A stretch of DNA of 64,000 nucleotides from Microvirga arvi (GTDB lineage Bacteria; Pseudomonadota; Alphaproteobacteria; Rhizobiales; Beijerinckiaceae): contig NZ_JAFEMD010000017.1 in NCBI RefSeq assembly GCF_016892765.1, positions 54,819 to 118,818 on the forward strand, in the 5' to 3' direction. Under the pieces are notes generated by a model. The model saw nothing but the letters and a program-made list of their open reading frames with translations, was not told the origin of the DNA and made no database searches. The first letter of the stretch is position 1, and each line of letters begins with the position of its first letter. Positions 17,384-25,503 of the stretch are shown here, piece after piece. The translations under genes were made by a program, and so were the position numbers.

Positions 17384-18085
17384 TCACATGCCGAGGTAGG
17401 CGCGCTTGAGATCGGGGTCGTTGCGGACCTGTTCGGCAGATCCCGACAGGGCAAAGATCCCGTTCTCCAGGATGTACGCACGCGAGGCGCATTCGAGCGA
17501 CTGGACCACGTTCTGCTCGACGAGCAGGATCGGCAGCCCGTCGCCATTGAGCCGACGGATCAGGGCGAACATCTCCTCGACGAGCAGCGGCGACAGGCCC
17601 AGCGATGGTTCATCGAGGATGAGCAGGCGCGGCTCCGCCATCATCCCGCGTCCGATCGCAAGCATCTGCTGCTCGCCGCCCGACAAGGTGCCAGCAGCCT
17701 GGCCGCTGCGCTCTCGCAGGCGCGGGAAGGTATCGAAGACCCGCTCTAGATTGACGGATCGCCGGTCGCGCCCTCTCCGATAGCTGCCGAGATCGAGATT
17801 CTCCCGTACCGACATGTTCGGGAAGATCTTGCGGCCCTCGGGCACATGGATGAGGCCCGCCTTCACGATGTCTGCTGAGGAATTCCCTGTGAGGGTCTTC
17901 CCGTCGAAGCGGATCTCGCCATCGTTCGCACGCAAGACGCCGGACAGAACCTTGTTCAGCGTGGTCTTGCCGACGCCGTTGGAGCCGAGCACTGCAACGA
18001 TCTCACCCGCTCCGACCGAAAGATCGAGCCCACGTAGCACTTCCGTGCCGCCATAACCTGCTCTCAGCGACTTGACCTCAAGCAT
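17384..18085 (-). CDS. livF: Branched-chain-type ABC importer ATPase (LivF)
   Basis: A 233-residue ATPase with Walker A GSNGVGKT (34-41), signature LSGGEQQML and Walker B LLILDEPSLGLSPLLVEE, ending with the LivF-type LKRAYLGM tail. It pairs with LivG and the LivH/LivM permeases. It starts inside the last bases of livG (8-base overlap) and ends 13 bases before the MmgE/PrpD start. LivFGHMJ-type systems also carry amides, ureas and aromatic acids, so branched-chain amino acids need not be the substrate here. Confidence 0.92.
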   Translation of the reverse strand: MLEVKSLRAGYGGTEVLRGLDLSVGAGEIVAVLGSNGVGKTTLNKVLSGVLRANDGEIRFDGKTLTGNSSADIVKAGLIHVPEGRKIFPNMSVRENLDLGSYRRGRDRRSVNLERVFDTFPRLRERSGQAAGTLSGGEQQMLAIGRGMMAEPRLLILDEPSLGLSPLLVEEMFALIRRLNGDGLPILLVEQNVVQSLECASRAYILENGIFALSGSAEQVRNDPDLKRAYLGM

Positions 18086-18821
18086 GGACCTTCTCCCGCT
18101 TCAGGCGTTCTGCGGCGCCGGTCCCGAGATAGGCTTCTATGACTGTCGCATCGTCGCAGACCTCAGCAGGCGGGCCTTCGGCAATGATCCGGCCATGCGC
18201 CAGCACATAGACCTGCTCGCAGAGATTCATCACCGCCTGCATCACATGCTCGATCATCAGGATCGAAACACCCTCATCCCGGATCGCGCGGATCACCGGG
18301 ATGATATCGCGGATCTCGGAAGGATTGAGGCCGGCCAGCACTTCGTCGAGCAGCAGCAGCTTCGGCTCCGTTGCGAGAGCGCGGGCGAGTTCGAGTCGCT
18401 TGCGACCAGCCACCGTCAGGCTCGAAGCCGATTTATCGAGCTCCGGACCTAGCCCAACGCGGCGACCAACCTCTTCGGCGCGAGCCATGGCGTCGCTGCG
18501 CTTTGCGTGATGCAGATAGGCGCCCACCGCGATGTTCTCGATGACGGAGAGGCCGGCGAAAGGCTGCACGATCTGGAATGTGCGGGCGATGCCGCGCCGG
18601 GCGCGGATGTGCGTCTCGTCGTGGCTGATGTCTTGGCCCTGAAACAGCACACGTCCCTCGGTCAGACTCTCGAAACCTGAGATCAGCGTGAATAGAGTCG
18701 TCTTACCGGCGCCGTTCGGGCCGATGAGACCGGTGATCGAGCCAATGGCCGCCTTGAGCGACGCCTGATTCACGGCAACGAGACCGCCGAAGCGCTTGGT
18801 CGCATTCTGCACCTCAAGCAT
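18078..18821 (-). CDS. livG: Branched-chain-type ABC importer ATPase (LivG)
   Basis: A 247-residue ATPase with Walker A GPNGAGKT (34-41), signature LTVAGRKRLEL, a LivG-type variant of the usual LSGGQ, Walker B LLLLDEVLAGLNPSEI and the C-terminal EAYLGTG tail. The start MLEVQNATK at 18821 overlaps the end of livM by 8 bases, as expected for a translationally coupled set. Works with LivF on the LivH/LivM channel. Confidence 0.92.
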   Translation of the reverse strand: MLEVQNATKRFGGLVAVNQASLKAAIGSITGLIGPNGAGKTTLFTLISGFESLTEGRVLFQGQDISHDETHIRARRGIARTFQIVQPFAGLSVIENIAVGAYLHHAKRSDAMARAEEVGRRVGLGPELDKSASSLTVAGRKRLELARALATEPKLLLLDEVLAGLNPSEIRDIIPVIRAIRDEGVSILMIEHVMQAVMNLCEQVYVLAHGRIIAEGPPAEVCDDATVIEAYLGTGAAERLKREKVHA

Positions 18822-19791
18822 GGCGGGGGGCTCCTGAAAGCTGGGCCGACCGGCGAAGGCGACGCAGGAGACCGAGGATGCCGTCTGGCGCGAAGCCCAC
18901 GGCGACGACGAGGAGAACGCCGAAAACCATAAGGTCGATGCCCGGAACACTGCCTGCGGCGAGCTTGGTGACTTCGCCCAATCCGTGCAAGGCCACTGCG
19001 CCGACCAACGGACCGAAGACGGTCCCAAGCCCACCAATGATCGGCGCGAGGATCGCCTCGACCGAGATCCAGGTGCCGTAGGCGATGTTGGCATCCACAT
19101 AGAGGAAGTACTGGGCATAGAGGCAGCCTGCCGCCGCCGTCACCGCGCCGGAGAGCGTGATCGCGCCGAGCTTCACCCGCAGCGTGTCGACGCCGAGTGC
19201 CTTGGCAGCCGCCTCGTTCTCCCGCACGGCTACGAGTTGAGCGCCGAAGCGCGACCGCTCAATCCAGCGGGTCAGGACAAGCACGGCGCCGACGAGGGCG
19301 AGCGCAATCCAGAAGAAGGCGCTCCGACTCTCGAACTGAAAGTTCTCCGGCCGCACGTGCAGCTTGATCAGAACGCCCGCTGCACCGCCGGTAAAGGTTG
19401 CTGCGTTGGCCAGGATCCGCAATACCTCCGCGAAAGCGAGCGTCACCAGCGCGAAATAGGAGCCGCGCAGGCCGGACCGGAAGCTCAGATAGCCGATCAT
19501 CCAGCCGACCGCCGCGCCGGCCATGGCGCCGATTGCAAAGGCGATCCAGGGATTGATTCCGAGGCGGACCTGAAGCAGCGCGGCTGCATACGCCCCCGTG
19601 CCGAAGAAGGCGGCGTGGCCGAAGGAGAACTGGCCGCCAAAGCCGCCGAGAATGTTCCATCCCTGTGCGGTGAGCGCGATGATGAGGGTGAAAACGAGGA
19701 AGTTGAGAACCGTGTTCGCCGTGACGAAGACCGGCACGAAAGCCAGGAGCGCGATCACGGCGATGATCGGGACGATGTCGCGGAATGTCAT
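18814..19791 (-). CDS. livM: Branched-chain-type ABC permease (LivM)
   Basis: A 325-residue membrane protein with about nine hydrophobic spans, the LivM pattern GGFGGQFSFGHAAFFGTGAY and a cytoplasmic ATPase contact AVRENEAAAKALGVDTLRVK. The start at 19791 overlaps the livH stop by 4 bases. The frame is open much further upstream but that part lies within livH and is not coding. Forms the translocation channel with LivH. Confidence 0.92.
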   Translation of the reverse strand: MTFRDIVPIIAVIALLAFVPVFVTANTVLNFLVFTLIIALTAQGWNILGGFGGQFSFGHAAFFGTGAYAAALLQVRLGINPWIAFAIGAMAGAAVGWMIGYLSFRSGLRGSYFALVTLAFAEVLRILANAATFTGGAAGVLIKLHVRPENFQFESRSAFFWIALALVGAVLVLTRWIERSRFGAQLVAVRENEAAAKALGVDTLRVKLGAITLSGAVTAAAGCLYAQYFLYVDANIAYGTWISVEAILAPIIGGLGTVFGPLVGAVALHGLGEVTKLAAGSVPGIDLMVFGVLLVVAVGFAPDGILGLLRRLRRSAQLSGAPRHA

Positions 19792-20660
19792 GCCTTTGCC
19801 CCGAACATGCCCGTCGGCCGCACAAGCAGCACCAGGATGAAGATGAGGAAGATGCCGATCTGGCCGAGCGAATCCCCGAGAAACAGGCCGCAAAGGCTCT
19901 CGACAACGCCGATGAACAGGCCGCCGAGGAGCGCGCCGGGGATGGAGCCCATGCCACCCAGAACCACGATCGTGAACGCGACGAGCACGAAGGCCTGACC
20001 TATGCGTGGATTCACGTAGAAGGTCGGCATGAGCAGGCATGCCGCCACCGCCAAACAGGCGCAGCCCAGCCCGAACGTCACGGCGTAGACATGGGCCACG
20101 TCGATGCCGACGAGGCTGGCGCCGAGCTTCTCCTTGGCGACCGCCCGGATAGCCTTGCCGGTGTCGGTGCGCGAGAGAAGAAGCCACAGCAGCACCGTGA
20201 CCAAAACGGCGGCGCCAAAGCCGATCAGGCGCGGTTTGGAGAGCAGGAGCGGCCCGAGCTCCACGACCTGGAAGCCATAGTCGGTGTTCAGGGAGCGAGT
20301 GTCCGAGCGGAAACCGGCCAGCAGCGCGTTTTCGATCGCGATGGACAGACCCAAGGTCACGAGCAGGATGTTGCTATCGCTACCATGGCTCGCGGGGCCG
20401 ATTACGAAGCGCTGCACCGCATAGCCCAGTCCGAAGAAAAGTGGGGTCAGCGGCAAGATTGCGAGATAGGGATCAAGTCCGAAAGCCACGTGCACGGCCC
20501 ACACGGCAAACATCGCGGCCGTGAGCAGTGCTCCATGGGCGAAATTGATGATGTGAAGGACGCCGTAGACCAGGGTGAGACCGAGCGCGATGAGCGCATA
20601 GATCGCACCCGTCATCAGTCCATTCACGACGGCTTCCGCAATGATGGCGGGTGAATACAT
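19788..20660 (-). CDS. livH: Branched-chain-type ABC permease (LivH)
   Basis: About 290 residues with eight or nine spans and LivH patterns YALIALGLTLVYGVLHIINF and VLGGMGSIPGALLGG. ATG at 20660 (MYSPAIIAEAVVNG) is chosen because GAGGAG lies about 11 bases upstream; GTG codons at 20663 and 20672 are alternatives. It follows the binding-protein gene after a 60-base gap that holds a strong hairpin, which probably sets permease output below that of the binding protein. Confidence 0.9.
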   Translation of the reverse strand: MYSPAIIAEAVVNGLMTGAIYALIALGLTLVYGVLHIINFAHGALLTAAMFAVWAVHVAFGLDPYLAILPLTPLFFGLGYAVQRFVIGPASHGSDSNILLVTLGLSIAIENALLAGFRSDTRSLNTDYGFQVVELGPLLLSKPRLIGFGAAVLVTVLLWLLLSRTDTGKAIRAVAKEKLGASLVGIDVAHVYAVTFGLGCACLAVAACLLMPTFYVNPRIGQAFVLVAFTIVVLGGMGSIPGALLGGLFIGVVESLCGLFLGDSLGQIGIFLIFILVLLVRPTGMFGAKA

Positions 20661-20682
20661 CACATGAAACACTCCTCAGGTT

Positions 20683-20709
20683 TCCTGGGGTGCTCAATGC
20701 ACCCCAGGA
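20683..20709 (-). terminator. Strong hairpin between binding-protein and permease genes
   Basis: Perfect 11-bp arms (TCCTGGGGTGC and GCACCCCAGGA) with a 5-base loop lie just after the binding-protein stop and before livH. There is no T run, so full termination is unlikely. Such hairpins commonly protect the 3' end of a binding-protein message or partly stop transcription so that the binding protein is made in excess. Confidence 0.7.
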
Positions 20710-20722
20710 CGATTCCCCAGGA

Positions 20723-21940
20723 TCAGCCCGCCACCGGGAACTGCGGTTTCGCGTCCGCGAAAGAGTCGGGGAAAATCACCTTGATGTCGTTGCCCTGCAC
20801 CTGCGTATTGACCGGCGCGGCACCCATGTTCTGTCCGTTGACGAACTTCGTCTCGCCATAGGGCATGATGTGGTCCTTGAAGGTCGAGGTGTTCAGCGCC
20901 TCGATGATCTTCGCGCGGTCGGCTGAACCGGCCCGGTTGATGGCGTCGGCAAGGAGCTTCACGCAGGAATAGTTCAAGGGCACATTGTAGGCGAACACCT
21001 TGCCCTGCGCCTCAACCTGCTTCTTGAGCTCCAGGGCTTTGGGATTGCGCGGATCGTACCAGTGATTGCAATCCATGATGCCGTTGGCCGCATCCGGGAA
21101 CTCCTTCACGAAGCGGTAGTTCGAGGCCGCGCCGTTGAGGACGGCATAGACGCCCTTCGGCCGGATGCGCTGCTGCTGCATGGTGCGCGCGAGCAGCACG
21201 AACTCACCGTAATAGCTCGACGGGATCACAAGATCCGGGCTGAGCGAGCGGATGCGCAGGGCGACATTCGACATGTCGCGCGCGGGCGTCGGATGCGCGA
21301 TGGTCTCAAGGATCTCGAAGCCGCGCTTCGGCAGCTCCGTCTGCATGAGTTTGGCGAGACCCGACCCGAACAGGCCGTCCTCATGTACGAGCACCACCGT
21401 CTTGGCGGGCTTGCCAGCGCCGTCGTTCAGCTTGACCAGGTTGTCGAGAGCAACTCCTGTCACAATGCCGAATCCGGGTGCGAAGCGGAACGTGTTCTTG
21501 AGGCCGCGCTGCACGATCGGGTCGCTGACGCCGACATCGACGATGTAGGGCAGGTCATAACGAGCGGCGGCCTGGGTGGCGGCAAGGCAGATGGGGCTCG
21601 CGAAGCCGCCGACGATGGCCGCAACGCCGTCGGCCTGCATCTTCTCGACCTCCTGGGTGCCGGCCTCGGGATTCGAGCGAGCGTCGCCGAAGACCATCTC
21701 CAGCTTGGCGCCGCCGAGTCCTTTGAGGCCGCCGGAATCGTTGATCTCCTTGATGGCCATCTCGGCGCCCATGCGGCCGAAGTCACCGTCCTGCGCAAGC
21801 GCACCGGTGACGGGCTGCAGGATGCCGATCTTCACGGACTGCGACTGAGCGCGCAGGTAGGCCGGCATGGCAAGCACAGCTGCCGAAGCGGCGCCTGCCC
21901 GCAATATCGAACGGCGCGTCGGACGCATCATATTCTTCAT
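20723..21940 (-). CDS. Periplasmic binding protein, branched-chain amino acid type
   Basis: About 405 residues. The start MKNMMRPTRRSILRAG at 21940 has GAGGAG upstream and a twin-arginine-like signal peptide (RRSIL, then a hydrophobic core ending AYLRAQ). The mature part begins SVKIGILQPVTGALAQDG as in the LivJ/AmiC/urea-binding type 1 fold. The RR motif is frequent in Hyphomicrobiales binding proteins of this group and may indicate Tat export. Ligand unknown; given the enzymes of the operon an amide, lactam or cyclic imide is as likely as an amino acid. Confidence 0.88.
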   Translation of the reverse strand: MKNMMRPTRRSILRAGAASAAVLAMPAYLRAQSQSVKIGILQPVTGALAQDGDFGRMGAEMAIKEINDSGGLKGLGGAKLEMVFGDARSNPEAGTQEVEKMQADGVAAIVGGFASPICLAATQAAARYDLPYIVDVGVSDPIVQRGLKNTFRFAPGFGIVTGVALDNLVKLNDGAGKPAKTVVLVHEDGLFGSGLAKLMQTELPKRGFEILETIAHPTPARDMSNVALRIRSLSPDLVIPSSYYGEFVLLARTMQQQRIRPKGVYAVLNGAASNYRFVKEFPDAANGIMDCNHWYDPRNPKALELKKQVEAQGKVFAYNVPLNYSCVKLLADAINRAGSADRAKIIEALNTSTFKDHIMPYGETKFVNGQNMGAAPVNTQVQGNDIKVIFPDSFADAKPQFPVAG

Positions 21941-22809
21941 GTCGATGTTCTCCTCTGGTTGGACACCCGCACCGGGCGGGACTTTGGCTTGGGGCTCTCC
22001 GGCCCTTTGATTATCCGCTTGTGCGGTTCCGGCCCGGCGGTGGCCGGCTTTGCCACGGGATTCCATCGGCGGGCACCGACGGCACCGGTCCGCACGAGGT
22101 CCATGTGGAAGGAATAGCGATCCGGCCTATAGAGGGCATGGAGATGCTCCACGCCCTGGCCCGAGGGATCCCAGACGACGCGCGTGAGCGACAGGAGTGG
22201 CGAGCCGATCTCCAGCCCCAGTGCGTCAGCGACGTCCGGCCCGGCCAAGGTGGCGCCGATGCTCTGGCTCGCCTCCTCGACCACGACCCCCGATCGTTCG
22301 AGGAGCCCGAGAAGCGGCGTCGACGCGAGGTCGGCTTCGGAATAGGTAACGCCGATACGCTCGGGCACATGGGTCACGAGGTAGGAGAACGGCGCCCCGT
22401 CGATGAGGCGCACACGGATCGAGCGCTGTGTCCGCTCGCCGGGCTCGAGTCCCAGGGACGCGGCGACACTCTCGGGCGGGTTCACATAAGCGAAGGACAA
22501 CAGCCGCACGCCGGTTCTGCGGCCCATCTCGACCAAGTGGGACAGCACGTTCGAGAGATCCGCCACGATTGGCTGAACCGAATTGCCCTCGCGCACGAAT
22601 GTTCCCGAACCGGGTCGGCGGTCGATGAGACCGTCGCTCGCCAGCGTATCGAGCGCACGCCGCACCGTAACGCGTGAAATTCCGTATCCCGCCGCGATCG
22701 ACAATTCACCTGGCAGCCGGGAGCCGGGCTCCAGATCGCCGTTGAGGATGCGCTCGCGCAGTAGAAGGTAGATGCGCCTCGCTTTGAGGGGTTCGACTGC
22801 GTCCGCCAA
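21937..22809 (-). CDS. GntR-family regulator, HutC subfamily
   Basis: A 290-residue regulator: winged helix at about 8-75 (SIAAGYGISRVTVRRALDTLASDG, then RRPGSGTFV) and a UTRA effector domain in the middle (ERTQRSIRVRLIDGAPFSYL). It starts with TTG at 22809, with GGAG 9 bases upstream; no ATG or GTG occurs before the DNA-binding domain. The basic, proline-rich tail of about 40 residues is unusual for the subfamily and may be disordered. It is the first gene of the long operon and overlaps the binding-protein gene by 4 bases, so it probably controls this operon and the divergent leuCD-like pair. Confidence 0.88.
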   Translation of the reverse strand: MADAVEPLKARRIYLLLRERILNGDLEPGSRLPGELSIAAGYGISRVTVRRALDTLASDGLIDRRPGSGTFVREGNSVQPIVADLSNVLSHLVEMGRRTGVRLLSFAYVNPPESVAASLGLEPGERTQRSIRVRLIDGAPFSYLVTHVPERIGVTYSEADLASTPLLGLLERSGVVVEEASQSIGATLAGPDVADALGLEIGSPLLSLTRVVWDPSGQGVEHLHALYRPDRYSFHMDLVRTGAVGARRWNPVAKPATAGPEPHKRIIKGPESPKPKSRPVRVSNQRRTST

Positions 22810-22861
22810 GGTTGCCCGCTCCAGGCCGCAACAATGTTGACTGCTACAGAGAACAGTTACC

Positions 22862-22879
22862 TGTATACCCTATAATACA
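22862..22879. promoter_or_regulatory. Candidate GntR operator in the divergent promoter region
   Basis: TGTAT (22862-22866) and ATACA (22875-22879) are exact inverted halves 8 bases apart, between the HutC-type regulator (starts 22809, minus) and leuC (starts 22962, plus). HutC-type regulators bind GT/AC-flanked AT-rich palindromes. A TATAAT at 22871-22876 lies inside, so bound protein would block a promoter. The assignment rests on symmetry and position. Confidence 0.45.
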
Positions 22880-22961
22880 TTTCGCTTGCGTCAAGCCGCC
22901 CCTTTGGAAATACTGACGTCGGCTCCGACATGAACCATGAGAGCGCATTCGGGAGAGCGAG

Positions 22962-24380
22962 ATGGCGCAGAACCCCTCCGGTCCTCGGACCCTGTTCGAC
23001 AAGCTCTGGGACAGTCACGCCATCGTAACCCGCGAGGACGGGCAGACGCTGCTGTGGGTCGATCGGCACTTTGTGCACGAGGGCTCGTTTCATGCCTTCA
23101 ACAAGCTGAGGGAGCGCGGCGCCAAGGTCGCCCATCCGCACCTCACCTTCGGTATCGCCGACCATTACGTGCCAACCCGCCGGACCGGACATGGCATCGA
23201 TACGGCGATCCAGAACATGCTCGACCAGCTAGAGCGCAACACGTCGGAGAACGGCGTGATGCTGTTCGGCCTCAACGATCCGCGGCAAGGCATCGTCCAT
23301 GTTGTCGGTCCCGAACAGGGCCTGACGCTTCCGGGCCTTCTCATCGTCTGTGGTGATAGCCATACCTCCACGCACGGCGCCTTCGGCGCATGGGGTTTCG
23401 GCATTGGTGCGTCGGAAGTCGCGCACGTACTGATGACGCAGACGCTCTGGCAGCGGAAACCCAAGCGCATGCGCATTACCGTCGACGGTACGCTGGCCCT
23501 GGGCGTCGGCGCTAAGGACATTGCGCTCTCGATCATAGCGCGCATCGGCGCAGATGGCGCACAAGGACATGCGGTGGAATATGCGGGCTCGGCCATCCGT
23601 GCACTCTCGATGGAGGGGCGGCTCACCTTGTGCAACCTCTCGATCGAAGCGGGCGCGCGTTGCGGTATGGTAGCCCCCGACGAGACGACGATTGCGTATC
23701 TGCGTAACCGGCCCTTTGCGCCTGCGCGCGACGATTTCGAGCGTGCAGCCGAGGACTGGCTGCGTCTGCGGACCGACGAGAACGCGAAGTTCGACCGTGA
23801 AATCGTACTTGATGCGTCCGAGATCGCGCCTGTTGTCACCTGGGGTGTCAGCCCCGAGGACGCGCTGCCGATCACCACAGCTGTGCCGGATCCCGAGTCG
23901 ATCCCGGATTCGGGCAGGGCAACGCAGATACGTGATGCGCTAACCTATATGGATCTCAAGCCGGGACAGAAGCTTACCGATATCCGCATCGATCGCGTGT
24001 TCATCGGTTCGTGCACCAACAGCCGCATCGAGGACCTGCGTGCTGCCGCCAAGGTGCTGTCGGGTCGCAAGGCCAAGGTGCCTGGCCTCGTCTCGCCCGG
24101 TTCGTCTCTGGTGAAGCAGCAAGCGGAAGCGGAGGGACTGGATCAGATCTTCAAGGAGGCGGGCCTTGAGTGGGTCGAATCTGGATGCTCCATGTGCGTG
24201 GGCATGAATGGCGACATCGTGCAGCCAGGCGAACGTTGCGCCTCGACCACCAACCGCAACTTCAAAGGTCGCCAGGGGCCGGGCGCGCGGACCCACCTCA
24301 TGTCACCCGCGATGGTCGCCGCCGCCGCCGTTTCCGGCCACCTCGCCGACGTCCGCCCCCTGATCGAGGAGCGCTCCTGA
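22962..24380 (+). CDS. leuC: LeuC-type hydratase large subunit (aconitase family)
   Basis: A 472-residue 4Fe-4S hydro-lyase subunit resembling 3-isopropylmalate dehydratase LeuC. The cluster cysteines are seen in IGSCTNSR and SGCSMCVGMNGD, with CGDSHTSTHGAFG in the active site. The start has GGGAGAG upstream. The small subunit follows with a 4-base overlap. By sequence it would be called leuC, but it sits in a catabolic locus, divergent from a regulator, next to a C-C lyase and MmgE/PrpD. The same family includes maleate, citraconate and 2,3-dimethylmaleate hydratases, so a catabolic hydratase is a serious alternative. Confidence 0.88.
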   Translation: MAQNPSGPRTLFDKLWDSHAIVTREDGQTLLWVDRHFVHEGSFHAFNKLRERGAKVAHPHLTFGIADHYVPTRRTGHGIDTAIQNMLDQLERNTSENGVMLFGLNDPRQGIVHVVGPEQGLTLPGLLIVCGDSHTSTHGAFGAWGFGIGASEVAHVLMTQTLWQRKPKRMRITVDGTLALGVGAKDIALSIIARIGADGAQGHAVEYAGSAIRALSMEGRLTLCNLSIEAGARCGMVAPDETTIAYLRNRPFAPARDDFERAAEDWLRLRTDENAKFDREIVLDASEIAPVVTWGVSPEDALPITTAVPDPESIPDSGRATQIRDALTYMDLKPGQKLTDIRIDRVFIGSCTNSRIEDLRAAAKVLSGRKAKVPGLVSPGSSLVKQQAEAEGLDQIFKEAGLEWVESGCSMCVGMNGDIVQPGERCASTTNRNFKGRQGPGARTHLMSPAMVAAAAVSGHLADVRPLIEERS

Positions 24381-24997
24381 TGCAACCCTTTCAGCGCCTG
24401 GCTGCCACGGCGTGCCCCCTTCCCTACGCGAACATCGATACGGACCAGCTGATCCCGGCCCGGTTCATGAAGCGCTCGCGCGCGGAAGGCTATGGCGGCT
24501 ACCTGCTTCACGATATGCGCTTCTCTGGCGACAACGTAGAGATTTCCGACTTTCCACTCAACCGCCCTCGCCATCGCAATGCGCAGATTCTCGTAGCGCG
24601 GCGAAACTTCGGAGCGGGCTCGTCGCGTGAGGCCGCCGTATACGCGCTTGTAGATTATGGCATCCGCTGCGTGATTGCTCCGAGCTTCGGTGATATCTTC
24701 GCTTCCAATTCTGTCAACAACGGACTTCTTCCCGCCAGAGTGGACGAGAGGGATGCGGAGACGCTCATCAGACTTCTTGAGGCGAACGACACAATGCTGA
24801 TCGTGGATCTAATGGAGCAGATGATCTCTGCCGGCGGGTTGTCAGTACCGTTCAACATCGATCCCGTTTGGCGCATGAAGCTTCTAAATGGCTGGGACGA
24901 TATCGATCTCACGATCAATCAGGCAGATGCGATTACGCGATTCAGGGCGGATGATTTATCACGACGCCCGTGGGCGGTGCCGCGAACGGCATGCTGA
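24380..24997 (+). CDS. leuD: LeuD-type hydratase small subunit
   Basis: A 205-residue swivel-domain subunit with ANIDTDQLIPARF, RNFGAGSSREAAVYAL and the FGDIFASNSVNNGLLP block that sets substrate specificity in the LeuD family. Its ATG overlaps the leuC stop (ATGA at 24380), as in most leuCD pairs. Together they add water across a double bond of an unsaturated dicarboxylate or tricarboxylate. The catabolic setting suggests a substituted maleate as substrate rather than isopropylmalate; only enzyme tests would settle it. Confidence 0.88.
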   Translation: MQPFQRLAATACPLPYANIDTDQLIPARFMKRSRAEGYGGYLLHDMRFSGDNVEISDFPLNRPRHRNAQILVARRNFGAGSSREAAVYALVDYGIRCVIAPSFGDIFASNSVNNGLLPARVDERDAETLIRLLEANDTMLIVDLMEQMISAGGLSVPFNIDPVWRMKLLNGWDDIDLTINQADAITRFRADDLSRRPWAVPRTAC

Positions 24998-25503
24998 TGC
25001 CACGCGAAAGATGTCCGTTTACTGCGCAGCAATCTCATTTGGATCAGGCCCAAATCGGAGGCCCGGCAATAGGCAACCACCCGAGTGCGCATCATATGGT
25101 CGTCACTGCAATGATGAAAGAAGAAGCGCAGCATGGTGTAACCCTGTTCTAGGCCGCACCGCGTGTGGTGGCTTCCGAGGTTTCGGCATTAATCTGATTA
25201 AGTTTTCGCCCTCGAAGGAGCGGCTGTTCCCGAACGTTCTCCAGCCGCGCCAGGGAGGTTGGCAATCCGCTCGAGCAAAGGCGTATCATTGAGCTCAAAT
25301 CTTGTTCAGACCTCGCACAAGGACTAGAGCATCGGATGAGCGCATCGTTCGCAGCGGACCCAGAGGGCCGCACGATGCGCTAACATCGATCTCGGCCTGC
25401 CCCGAGCTGTCGATCGGGCGTGGCGCTCATCCAGGAGTCGCTCATCCGACATTCACGATCCTCCGGGTCCCGCCCCCCGTCCTCTCAGTCTTGGCGATGA
25501 GTA
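24998..25503. other. Intergenic region holding one palindromic repeat
   Basis: About 500 bases between the convergent ends of leuD and the cytosine-deaminase-like gene. Apart from the repeat at 25328-25380 I see only short frames with no ribosome site and no family similarity. No clear terminator other than the repeat itself. Confidence 0.5.
25328..25380. repeat. Palindromic intergenic repeat, family A (copy 1)
   Basis: AGCATCGGA (25328-25336) is followed by a 41-bp palindromic unit with ends GCGCATCGT (25340-25348) and ACGATGCGC (25372-25380) and centre GCGGACCCAGAGGGCCGC. The same 41-bp unit recurs at 58795-58835 and, expanded, at 48013-48082, and AGCATCGGA recurs beside each. Position between convergent genes suggests it acts as a terminator or simply a REP-like element. 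Confidence 0.85.

Noticed and set aside
22837..22876. TTGACT (22837) and TATAAT (22871) as one sigma-70 promoter
   Set aside because: Spacing is 28 bases, far outside 16-18; at most the TATAAT belongs to another, unseen -35.
25149..25373. Minus-strand 74-codon frame
   Set aside because: It runs into the palindromic repeat, has no ribosome site and no recognisable domain.
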